Shown piece after piece: positions 1 to 10,091 of a DNA stretch of 64,000 nucleotides. Within the stretch, counting starts at the first letter, position 1; every line of letters starts with the position of its first letter. Below the pieces are notes generated by a model. It made no database searches and had not been told where the DNA came from. It saw nothing but the letters and a program-made list of their open reading frames with translations. A program made the position numbers and the translations under genes. Source of the stretch: Massariosphaeria phaeospora (lineage: Eukaryota; Ascomycota; Dothideomycetes; Pleosporales); contig JAADJZ010000005.1 of NCBI GenBank assembly GCA_011032825.1, positions 1,865,001-1,929,000 of the forward strand, in the 5' to 3' direction.

Positions 1-57
1 GCGGGATCGGTGTGCACGTAAGGTAGAAAGTGTGAGAAGATGCAGTGAGATGCGCGA

Positions 58-1076
58 TTAACATGGCGTGGAAGCCAACAAGCGCCCGAGGCCGCCATGG
101 CTTGGCGATGCAGAAGAGATGGGTGACTTTTGGTACATGATTTCGCCCTCGATATGGCTAGTGGATGTGTGGGAGATGGGTGCAGTCTTGAGAGAATACT
201 GCGGCGGGCTCGAAGAGGTAGCCGAGGGATAGGTCAAGGGCGTGACAAGCTCTATGGATCTGGCGCCGTACGACGAGCTATGTGGGTTGTTCCTTGGCGG
301 TAGCGGTCGTGTCGAAGGTGTGTATGGAAGTGAGAAACCCATTGACGAAGCAGGTGTGTGCGAAAGGGAGGGCGCCGCACTAAACGTGGCTTGTGAGGTC
401 GAGGCACGGCTGTATCGCGGTCGCAACGGTCGCACGGTGGTTTCAGCCGAGGCGTTGGCTGACTGAAACTGGCGCAGATATCTGGAAGCGTCGGACTCTA
501 GTGTTTGCTTCTCATCGCTAGACGTGGCGTTATCATCTGAAGACATATCTGAGAAGGCACACGAAGAGCGTTTCGAGGGTGCAGTCGGAGAGCGCGGTGC
601 CACGATGTCGCGGAAGTGGAAGTCGTCGAAGGAAAAGTTGGCAAAGGGCGTCGTTGGCGGTGACTGTTCAAATGGCGACGTGAGCTCTTTCTTGGTGTCC
701 CTCCTGCGGCAGCTGTGTAGGTGTGAGTATACGGGTCATAGCAGGGGTACGGGGACAAATGACATACCTCTCAGAGCAGTACAGTACTGCGTTGTTGGGG
801 ACGATGATTTGCTTCTCGCAGGTGGTGCTACAAGTAACATTAGCATCAATGGCCAGAGATAGGCGTGGAATATTAGTTGACATACCAGTACTGCAAGAAG
901 CTCGTGGCCATTCCTTCCTCGTCGTCGACGTCCTCGGTCCTGGGGTGCGCAGTCTTATAGCTCGCCTTGAAAGCACCTGTACGCTTTGACAGAGGGGCCG
1001 GTTTGGAGGGACGTGCGTAGGCCGGCGTCGACCTCTTTGAGACGTTGGACAGGCGGTTGGAATGGTGGGTGGCCAT
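58..1076 (-). CDS. Ecl1-type zinc-binding life-span regulatory factor
   Basis: Three exons (886..1076, 768..827, 58..712) join in phase to a 301-residue protein. The introns (828..885 and 713..767) both begin GTATGTC. The joined middle reads YCTTCEKQIIVPN, then LYCSESCRRRD, the Cys-rich motif of the Ecl1 family (Pfam life-span regulatory factor), at about residues 60-90. The four cysteines come from three exons, so no single open frame shows the motif. The rest is Ser/Thr/Pro-rich and probably disordered, ending in GRLLASTPC. In yeasts, Ecl1 proteins are small zinc-binding factors that extend chronological life span and link to stress and nutrient signalling; the role here is inferred from the motif only. 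The ATG at 1076 is the first in frame giving a sensible N-terminus (MATHHSNR). The 1.7 kb upstream looks like promoter and leader. Confidence 0.85.
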
Positions 1077-2746
1077 TGAGTTTGAATGGAAAGACGGTGA
1101 GATTTAATAGCCTCGCTCGACAATCAGGGCACGGTGCGCAGTGAGTAGGGAGGCGTATGCTGTTACAGGCCAGGTAAAGAGCTGATCCTGCCAACTGGAG
1201 AGTTGCAGGAGAGGCGGTGACACGGCGGTAGTGTTGCTCTAGTGAGCTGGCTGCTGATATGACGAGTGCGTGCTTTGTTCAGGTCTCTTATCGCGATCCC
1301 CTGCAGGCGATGATTTAGCCAGGAACAACGGCGGCGCTCAGGAGCCAAGGGAGTTTGCGCCATAAAGGGCCATCCCCAGCCCTTGTGGCAGGTCGCCGAC
1401 GGGGCAACCTTGGAACCGTTGTCGCGGTGCAAACAAGGAACGGAGACGGGAGGTGCGTGTACTCACATAGATGGGATGAGAGATAAGGCGGGTGCGACGT
1501 CGGGTCCCAAGGCTGGAACAACGACGACCAAACGGCACAATATCTTCGATCTCGCGCACAACAGCTGCGCCGGACCAGCGATAACGAGCGATCGGCCGCC
1601 AGGGGTAGACGCAGCAAATAAGCTTTCTGTCGCTTGTCGCCAAATCGCAGAGCCGAGGGTTTCCTGTGCGCACGCGGCTGTCGGCGGGAGTCTGGACGAG
1701 AGAGAGAGATAGCTGCTGGGAGCAACGACGACAGCAGCGCGGGCGTGCCTGGAATAAGTAAACAAGAAGCCGCTGCTAGCTCGACGCATCTGGGAGCCTC
1801 CACCGCTGACGAGAAAGCGGCTTGATATATGCGCAGACGCCGCAGACTATCGATAAGCTGGTGGGGATGACTCGCAATGGCGAGCTGGATGGAGCCATCG
1901 CTATCGTCAAGCACACCATCATCGACGTGCTGTTGGCTAGACTGGTGCCAACAGCCCCCCACTCGCAACCACCGCGGTGCTCTATGGTGGCATCGCGCAG
2001 AAAATAACATCAGTGTGGATTCTGCCGGTGCGCCGACTACGGCGCGGACCCGTCAGTCCTGTATATGACTCCCCATGCCTGGCCATCATGGTATTCTGCA
2101 TGCACCATGGCCTCGCTTTCGACGAATGACGGCGGCAGGAGTACCACGGGATTGTGCCGCGAGGACAGGCCCATGTTCTGCCAACTTATGGTTGCGGGGT
2201 ACTACTTCCGGCTTCGAAGTCGAGGTACAAAGACACTGGAAGTGCTGCTCGACTCGGGTGCGTATCAGTACCCGTTCCTAGTCCGCGTGCTTGCAACGAG
2301 CCCCCAGGCCCTACCATTTGTTTGATCGTTTTCTTTCCAAATGGGTCCCGCATGCTGCAGCTCGTCTGATGAGTCGTTGCGAAGCTGCATCAATAGCTAG
2401 GTAACAAGAAACAGGCGTAAGCGCAGAGTCAGGATTCTGACTAGGTGCCCAGTGTGCTGCAAACTTCACCAGTAACATCAGAGAACCCGACCCATCATGT
2501 TGGTCCGGGGCTTCGGATTCGTGAGCCCTCTGCAAGCTGCACAAAGCTGCAGATTGTGCTAGACGCACATGTCGCCGGTACTATACTTTTCATAGGAGGC
2601 CGTAACCAAAACCAGGACGCTCTTCAGGCCAGAGCATTTGTTGTCTTGCATTCCATAGTGCGTTGTATTTTGACACATGGGAAAGGAAAACCCGCAAGTC
2701 CTCGAGCCATGGGTCAACTAGAAACTAGCACGTGCGACCCTAAATT
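1077..2746. other. Intergenic: promoter/leader of the Ecl1-like gene
   Basis: About 1.7 kb without a supportable gene. Several open frames exist (one of 231 codons on the minus strand at 1315..2010) but they are rich in Arg/Ser/Pro, show no domain and no splice logic. The space probably holds the Ecl1-like promoter and 5' leader plus the 3' UTR of the methyltransferase gene. Confidence 0.5.
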
Positions 2747-4120
2747 TCAGTATGAAAACGGGTTTTGCGCTGGCAGCGACCGCGTGATTCGCCAGATCTG
2801 AATCGGAGTCGAAGTAGGATAGAAGGGTCCATCCTGGAGGTGTTCTGGGACTGGTGGAAAGTCTAGCAGCTCTAGCCGGAAGCCATTTCGCTCTACCCCA
2901 CAAGAGTCAGTCATGATGTTGAGCAAGATATTGAGCGGAGCTTGGAAGACCCACTGCATGCATGGCAAAAAGCCTCGAACGTCTGCTCGTTGCGTATTGT
3001 TGCACAAACAAGCACCTGCAGAGCTGAGTTGAGATCGAAAAATTCGCGCATCGAAGACACTAGGGCTGGAATGACGAATCTGTCGTACGTCTGCAAAATA
3101 CCGTCAAGCTTGTGAAGTTTATCGAAGCGCCTGGAGGAACGACTTACAACATCTGCGCCTAGAAGTATATCCGGGGCTTCCATCCCATAGTCCTCTGCAA
3201 ATGTGGATGCATCGATGGGCCGTCCCCATTTCAGAGCTGCGGCCCTAACTATGGTGCCGGACGAGTCATCGAGATCGAGTCCGTTGAGGAAAATGTTCGT
3301 TTTGATGGCATCGACAACCGCCTCATCCCCATCGCTCGCAACAATGCCAGACACCCCGAGATGTTTCGCACATAGAACAGATAATATACCTGTTCCTGCT
3401 CCTAGTTCAAAAAGCCTTTTGCCATGAACAAGATTTCGACCGTTTTCGGAGACAAGATATGCTCCCAAGAGCAACGCTGCCTCCCAGGTACGCAGCCCCG
3501 TTGTCCCGGACGCCGAAATGACCGACCGTGATTCAAGCAGCGTAACCGCATAGTCATCGGCGATGAGTCCTTCATTATGACGAAGAGGGTAAGTATACGT
3601 CACAAATGCTTTCTGTTGAGCAGATGTGGATTCTGAGGGGACATTAGAGCCCCATAAAGAAGATAGAGCGGACATGAGATCATCTGAAATTTCCTGTTTG
3701 TACATAATTTCTCCCGTTAGTACAGTGGGTAATGGAGTAATCGGAGTGCTGTAAGAGAAAATGAGAAGGACAAGAAGGGCAAATTGCGTGTCGCAGGCGA
3801 ACAGTGCGCATTTGTCTCTTCTTGCAGGCTAAAAATCGACATAGCAAAAGAGAAGGGATAAGCCGTACATCCTCCTCAGGGTCATTTATTGACCTCTCAA
3901 GTCTCGCAATTAGAACCTTTAAGACCCTTAGCTGATAACGCTCCGGTGGCGGGGATTGAATTTTCTCCAAGTCGAATAGATTGTCGAAAAGCCACGCCTG
4001 AACGGTAGGGATTTTGATGGTTTCATCGTTCGGCCATTTGAACTTCGAGGGATCGACTAGCTGGAAATATTGGCGCTGTAATGTAGCAAGCTGTGACTGC
4101 GTCCCCGGATCAATTTCCAT
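2747..4120 (-). CDS. EFM3: EFM3/FAM86-type protein-lysine methyltransferase
   Basis: Four exons (3869..4120, 3148..3693, 2955..3090, 2747..2892) give 359 residues with consistent phases. The N-terminal region (about residues 1-85) is the FAM86-type helical domain. The Rossmann methyltransferase fold follows, with the SAM motif ELGAGTGILS, the acidic loop ASDGDE and, across an intron, GADVTYDRFVIPALV (motif post II of family-16 methyltransferases). The last exon gives the C-terminal strand NGFRLELLDF and ends PFSY. Yeast EFM3 and human EEF2KMT methylate a lysine of elongation factor 2; that substrate is inferred from family. The first intron is long (175 nt). The GTGGGT donor at 2954 is weak but is fixed by the reading frame. 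It shares a 395-bp divergent promoter with the S24 gene. Confidence 0.88.
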
Positions 4121-4515
4121 GGCGTTAGAAATCAGCACGCGCAAAGACCGGGAGGGCGAAGGATTATTGCAGTCAACCGCCTCATGGAGCACAAGTCAAA
4201 GAGCAGTACTAGGCGTGAACAGTACTGTCGTTTTCGCTTCGTGGTCGTGAATGAGGACTTGATTGTGGCTGTAGGTCGGATGAAAGGTAAGTTCTCGCTT
4301 ACCTAGCGCCAAGCCGCTAGTCGCACCACTTTGCCGCATCTCGAAAAATAACTTGGATCTCTCAATCGACGACGGCCAGCACCACGACGCAATCGACAGC
4401 GAGCAGGATCGATATCTCTCTAGTACGCATATCACGTTTCCCGAATCCTATCAACTACAAAGAACCATGCTAACGTTGTCCACTTTGTCTAGGTCGATAC
4501 AGCGAACCCTCCAAT
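4121..4515. promoter_or_regulatory. Divergent promoter between EFM3-like and RPS24
   Basis: A 395-bp spacer between two start codons facing away from each other. It must carry both core promoters and the 5' leader of the ribosomal protein gene. I see no clear TATA box. Confidence 0.5.
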
Positions 4516-5065
4516 ATGGCCGACTCCCAGGTTACTCTGCGCACGCGCAAGTTCATCCGAAACCCCCTCCTTGGTCGTCGCCAGATGGTTGTGTAAGTGC
4601 AGGCAACAAAACCTCACAATAGCGGTCTGGAAGGGAATCTGACAGAGCCTCACAGCGACGTCCTCCACCCCAACCGCGCCAACGTCTCCAAGGATGAGCT
4701 CCGCGGCAAGCTCGGCGAGCTATACAAGGCGAAGAAGGACGACGTGTCCGTGTTCGGCTTCAAGACACACTTTGGTGGTGGCAAGAGCACCGGATTCGCT
4801 CTCATCTACGACACCCCCGAGGCGATGAAGAAATTCGAGCCCCACTACAGGCTCGTGCGGTACGGCATGGCAAGCAAGATTGAGAAGGCCAGCAGGCAAC
4901 AGCGTAAGCTACCCCATAATTGGCGCTGGAGGATGGAGAAAATACTGCGTACAAGCATCAAGGACCATACTGACGACCGGGACAGGCAAGCAACGCAAGA
5001 ACAGAGCGAAGGAGCACCGCGGCACAGCCAAGACCAAGGGCGGAAAGAAGAAGGGCGACAAATAA
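4516..5065 (+). CDS. RPS24: 40S ribosomal protein S24 (eS24)
   Basis: Three exons (4516..4592, 4656..4903, 4986..5065) encode 134 residues, the usual length of eS24. The start [13 protein letters not shown], the core [16 protein letters not shown] and [20 protein letters not shown], and the Lys-rich tail ending GGKKKGDK are diagnostic. Splice donors are GTAAGT and GTAAGC. eS24 is a component of the small subunit body. Confidence is high because the entire family alignment is covered without gaps. Confidence 0.97.
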
Positions 5066-5860
5066 GCGGTTTCCCTCTTATGGGCGGGCTGAAGGGGTGG
5101 TTTCTCTGGTTCGGGCGGTTCACGACGGACTCGGAGTTGCAGTGGGCATCGTGTACAGCTACTACGAGCGCCTGAAAAACTCTTGCGGTTGGGAAGGCAA
5201 GATGGATGGCGTTTGAGATTCATATGTCTGCTAACCTCCAATGCATATCATGGACCTTTCGATTATCTACTTGGAGTTTGCCACTACGCCGGGTTCTCGA
5301 TTCGTATGCTCTATGTGATATCCATGGCCTCCGCGATGCGCTTTCGTCATATCGTTTCAAACTGCTACATGTAACCATTCCAAATTGGGCTGAGATTACT
5401 CACTATGGATCAGCCGAGTTTTTTCGCATACAATCATGGTATCTCACGTTGTCGCCACGACGGGTGCAAGCTGGGGCGCAGTTTATATTGACCACCTCGA
5501 CCATGTTGTCCATTCACCCTCGTCGGTGGTTGTAGGTCTTCACGATGTCTTACTTGACAACACTGCTGCCTTGCATCCTCTAAAGAGATTCCGATCCACT
5601 TCGCTCGCCTCCCATAAGATAGGTAGCCGACAGCCAGCGCACGCACGGAAGCCCCTCGACTCAGCTATGAACCTTTAGTGGACATTATCTTTATGTTCAT
5701 GTTCATGTTCATCTTCTGCAAATGTATCTATGCTGTCATCTAGGTTTGAGAGCAACGAAATCAATGGAGCATCTTATCAGCGCTTTGCAGCACGCAGCAA
5801 AGGGGTATATCAAACATAACCTTCTACACCGTCCCCATACTAATCATACAACCATTCTTC
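5066..5860. other. Intergenic, convergent 3' ends
   Basis: About 800 bp between the stops of RPS24 and the VPS72 gene. It contains a short GTTCAT repeat near 5694-5712 and no credible gene; it should hold both 3' UTRs. Confidence 0.5.
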
Positions 5861-8128
5861 TCACCCAGCGACCACATCCTCCATCTTCACGCCCTCACCA
5901 TCAGCATTCTGCCCAAGCCCACCACTAGACTCTGCCCGTGGCAACACCTCTATACAATCCCCCACCTCGCCACCATTCGCACCATCCAAACCACCAAGCG
6001 CCGGCACAGCCTTCGGCGTCGGCGGCGGCGGCATCGGTTTCGGCATCTCCGAAAACCGCCTCGGCACGCCCGTCGCCGGCACCATGCCCAAAAACCCCCT
6101 ACTCTTCGCCGCATCGGGCCGATCAACCGGCTTCGCCCTGCCCCCAACATAGCAGCCCAAATCGCCACTCCAGACGAACCCGCCACCGACCACGCCCCTC
6201 AGCACGCCAAACGCGCGCGCATCGCGGTACGCGATACCCGTTTCGGGGTCCTTGTACCGCGCGAGGAGATTCGTGACGGCGCACATCTCGCGCTTCGCTT
6301 TAAGGCTGGCTTCTTTCTCGCGGGCCTTGGCCGTCTTGGGCGCGGCGAGCATGGCGGCGAGGTAGGCGGCAGCGTCGGCGGCCGACCATTTGAACAGCGC
6401 GGCGCTGAGCTGGATGAGCGCGGAGCGGTCTTTGTCTTTGAGGGTGGCGGCGGTGGTGGTGCCGCGCGAGGATTTGGCGGGTGGGGGCGCGGCGTCGAGG
6501 TGTGGGAAGGAGGTTAGGATGAGCAGGTTGCGTAGGGCGCGGCGGATGGCTTTGCGGCGCGGGGGGGCGGGTGGGGCGGCGGGCTTTTGGAACTGCGAGA
6601 GGAGGGATTGGGAGGAGGGGTCGGTGTGGGAGAGGAGCGGGTCGGCGAGGGAGGGGTGCGTGGAGAAGGGGTTTTGGGGGAAGTCGGTTTGTGGTGGGTT
6701 GGAGGAGGTGGAGAAGGGGTTGTAGGGGAAGTCGTTGGTGGGACGGAGTTGGGGCGCGAACGCATGATGCGGCTCTGATTGTGGGGTATGAGTGAGAGGG
6801 AAGTTGGTGGGTTGGGAATGCGTTTGTTGTGGTGTCGCATATTGCTCGATTCCGAAGAGGAAAGAGTCCGGGTTCTGAGGCGGCGCAAACATAATGCTAC
6901 TTGGGTATGGGATGTCGTGAGAGCCGAGATAGTTTTCCTGGACTTCGATTGACGATGATCCTGGAGTGTGTTGCGCTTGTGGGACTTGCGACGGAGTTGT
7001 TTGTGATGGTGAGAATGGTGACTGCGAGTGAGTTTGATGCATCCCCGCTTGCTCATCCGCGGCCAATTGATCGGTTGGAATAACAGATTCTAACGCTTCT
7101 GTCTGTTGTACGGCTCGAGAGTGGGCGGGTTGGGATTCTGAGGTTGCTAATGTGTCCTTGTTGAGTTTCTCCTCCAGATGCTCAAGCTTCGGCGCGTCCT
7201 TTCCAGTGTACTTCAGCTTGTCGTCAACATAGATTGCCGGACCGCTATAGTAGCGGATGAAAGGGCCGTCAATCTGACGGTTCTTTAAGGCATCCAGCAT
7301 TGCTTGTCTTTCGCCGGCTCGCTGCTCCTCGGCGACCTCCCACCTATGTAGACTCTTGCTGTTGACTCTCTCCACTCTGGCTGCTTCAGCTAGACGTTCC
7401 GCCTGCGTCATGGCCTTTGGTTCGTCCTTGGCCTTCCGCGCCTCAGCAGCCTTCATCATGGCCAGAGTATTATCTCGCCGCTTGTCCTTCTCCTTCAACT
7501 TCGCCATAGTGTGCTCCTTGTTCGCCATAGTTTGCCGACGCGACGATGTACGAACAGGACCATCATCCTCGGTGGGAATCCAAGATGCTCTTTCAGACTT
7601 TTTCTTCGGCCGAGAGGCAGGCCCTGTGGGCGATCGGGTAGAGGGCACATCGAGCTTGACTTTCTTGCGGGCGGCGGCAAGGCGGGCAGCGAAAGGGTTC
7701 GTGGCGGGTCTGCGATTCTTGATGCGCTCTTGACGCTCTACTTTGCGCAACTCCTTCTCCCCTGCCTCGTCTTCTCCACCCTCGTCATCCTCCTCCGAGG
7801 ACGACGAGTCCATGTTGAAATCATCCTGGTTGTTAGCGTCATCACCCTGGAAGTCTTCCTCGTCTGGAGCTTCCTCCCATTCTTCACCCCACTCCTCCGC
7901 TTCGGCACTCTGCGCAAGCAGGGTCGACATGCGATTGCCTGCGTTTGACCTCCGCGCCCGCGAAACAACCATCAAGTCGACGGGTGCTTCAGCCTCGCTC
8001 TCGCCCTCCCCAGACACCGACCCCGAGGGATCCCCATCCTGATCAGGTAATGTGTCGATGTCCATCCGCTCTGCTGGTTCCAGCGACATGGTGGGCAGTG
8101 TCGGCAGATGGGATAGCGGAGACGACAA
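5861..8128 (-). CDS. VPS72: SWR1 complex subunit VPS72/SWC2 (YL1 family)
   Basis: Single exon, 755 residues. Residues about 45-300 form the YL1 nuclear domain: RARRSNAGNRMSTLL, then an acidic block (EEWGEEWEEAPDEEDF, SSSEEDDEGGEDE) that in yeast Swc2 binds H2A.Z-H2B, then basic helices. Around residues 615-645 the YL1 C-terminal motif appears (CAVTNLLARYKDPETG, YRDARAFGVLRGV). A Pro/Gln/Ser-rich linker separates them. The protein is expected to present H2A.Z to the SWR1 remodeller in the nucleus. Three ATGs (codons 1, 14, 22) compete for the start; the codon-22 Met (MDIDTLP) is also plausible. Longer than yeast Swc2 through the disordered linker. Confidence 0.9.
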   Translation of the reverse strand: MSSPLSHLPTLPTMSLEPAERMDIDTLPDQDGDPSGSVSGEGESEAEAPVDLMVVSRARRSNAGNRMSTLLAQSAEAEEWGEEWEEAPDEEDFQGDDANNQDDFNMDSSSSEEDDEGGEDEAGEKELRKVERQERIKNRRPATNPFAARLAAARKKVKLDVPSTRSPTGPASRPKKKSERASWIPTEDDGPVRTSSRRQTMANKEHTMAKLKEKDKRRDNTLAMMKAAEARKAKDEPKAMTQAERLAEAARVERVNSKSLHRWEVAEEQRAGERQAMLDALKNRQIDGPFIRYYSGPAIYVDDKLKYTGKDAPKLEHLEEKLNKDTLATSESQPAHSRAVQQTEALESVIPTDQLAADEQAGMHQTHSQSPFSPSQTTPSQVPQAQHTPGSSSIEVQENYLGSHDIPYPSSIMFAPPQNPDSFLFGIEQYATPQQTHSQPTNFPLTHTPQSEPHHAFAPQLRPTNDFPYNPFSTSSNPPQTDFPQNPFSTHPSLADPLLSHTDPSSQSLLSQFQKPAAPPAPPRRKAIRRALRNLLILTSFPHLDAAPPPAKSSRGTTTAATLKDKDRSALIQLSAALFKWSAADAAAYLAAMLAAPKTAKAREKEASLKAKREMCAVTNLLARYKDPETGIAYRDARAFGVLRGVVGGGFVWSGDLGCYVGGRAKPVDRPDAAKSRGFLGMVPATGVPRRFSEMPKPMPPPPTPKAVPALGGLDGANGGEVGDCIEVLPRAESSGGLGQNADGEGVKMEDVVAG

Positions 8129-10091
8129 GGTGTGTCGAGTTACGGAGAGGCGGAGGGGTGATGATGCAGTCTGAGGCGAAGCGAGGTCAGGGATTCCGCG
8201 AAAGTTTCCAGAAGCATTCTATCGAGGTGTCGATTATGCGTTGGGCGTTTGCAGTTAGCAACGTGGGCGGGGTGAAGTTTAGTGCGGCAAAAGAGGAATA
8301 GGCAGGTACGGTGGTTTCGTTAGGCCGACGCGCCGGCGCGTTTCACGCTGTTCACTGTTCACGACGGTGAAAGAAGAGGTGAGGTGAGTAGGAGATGGGA
8401 AGCACGCGCCAGTGACGCGCACTGGTCGCTGCTCTGCACAAAATCCTGTGCCAAGCCGCGGTAGCAATGCAATCCTGTGCCTATCTGAAACGTAGCGCCT
8501 GTATCCGATTGACAGCATGGGCTTCGACGGTCTCAGCACCAGTTCAACGTCAATCACTGGACTGCCACAGACTCCGCTGCTAGAGACCACGATCCTTAGC
8601 ACACATCTAGCCAACTCATGACGTGGCTCTGGGTGTTGGAAGAAAATGGGCGGCGTCCCGGCGGTGTTGGCAGGAAGGACCCCGACCGACTGCACAAGTA
8701 CGGTCCTTAGTCAGCCGAGGATGCACGCCGCATGCCGCATGCCGCATGAGACCACGGCGAGGGCTGTGATGCGCAGATGTTGGTGGCAATTGTGAATAAC
8801 AAATAAAGATGGGTCGGTACCTGCCTAGTACGTAGATTGTACTAGCAGAACGTCGTGAGAAACAAGGTACATGTACCACTGCCGCCGCCGCCCTGCTCTA
8901 CATATATAGACAAACCACTGCAGCGGCAGCCAAGTATAGCGCAGGGCAGCGAATGGCAGCGGGCAAGCACTTCGACGCCAGCCGAGTCCACGTCAGACTG
9001 GAGCAAAGTTCGTCTGGAGGGTTTCAGGTTTCGCGCAATTGCAGCCCCCCGCCTAGCTGCCGCAGCCAGTCAGCAGTCGAGTGTACCATCTGGAGGGCTG
9101 GCGGGCCCCTGTTGCTGGCGGGCCCTTTTTGCTGCCGTGCTTCTCCCGTCTCCAGAGCCCAGAGAACAGACATCCAGTGTGCGTGCGGCCCGCAGCAGCC
9201 TGTAACGCTCCCGCCCTGTTCCTTGCGCGGTCGTCTGATCAGAGGGTCGGTGAATGTCTAGCGCAAGCGCACGTTTTGGCTGCCCCTGTGCTGCTCCCCA
9301 GTCAGCAGCGAGTTAGCGCAGGCCTGCCGTTGGCGCAGACGGCAGACGCACCGCCGCCAACGAACGCCAAAGCCTCTCACCTTTCTCTCTTGACCTTCTC
9401 CCTCCTCCCTTTCCATCCCTCGTCTCTTCTCCCACACGGCCGCTCGCATCTGCATCCGGCATCGACTGCGTGAAAGGTGTCCTAGTCGTCCATTTGCTTA
9501 ATCCCTATTTTCCCTTCCCTTCTCCAAGCACACCCCCCGCGGTGTCTTGTCTATTGCACCGCCCGCTGTATCATAATCAGAGCGACCCCGACCGCCGGCG
9601 ACACTTTGCATCTCGCGCCAGTTTCACGCCCACTCCGTCGCTCCTTGACTCCTTGCCCGGCTCCAGACGCCTGCATCGACTGCGCTGCCTGCCCGCCTAT
9701 ATCGCCCGTAACACCCTCGACGGCCGGCGCTCCCGCCACCCTCTCTTCCCCACCGCCTGCGAACTGCTGCTGCTGCACACACGCGCTAGAGAGCCTCCTG
9801 CGCTGCCGCACCCCGCCTCCGCCAACGGACCGCTCTCGGCGCCTCTCCACCGGTGCTCCATCAGCTGGCCGGATACCACGCGTGTCGCTGCACAATTGCT
9901 CCTGCGCAGGCACAACATCGAGCTCAGTCCGCTCTCTTGCTGGCAAATCTCCTCGCTGCCTCACATTCCTTTGGCCGGTCCCATCCCACGTTTCTGCCGT
10001 TGCCCTGGTTTTGGTAAACGAGAGTCCCTACGACCATTTCCTCTCAGTATTAGAAGCACCATCCAGATAAAGACAGGGTCTGTAATACATA
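8129..10091. promoter_or_regulatory. Divergent promoter and long leader (VPS72 / JSN1-like)
   Basis: A 1.96-kb spacer between divergent starts. The right half is strongly pyrimidine-rich (for example 9378-9430 and 9500-9560), as expected of a long fungal 5' leader for the RNA-binding protein gene. A CCGCATG direct repeat lies at about 8729-8750. Open frames here (such as 9470..10201) have no recognisable product. Confidence 0.5.

Noticed and set aside
1315..2010. A 231-codon minus-strand open frame
   Set aside because: Arg/Ser/Leu-rich with no family resemblance, and overlapped by several equally good frames; probably leader or spacer.
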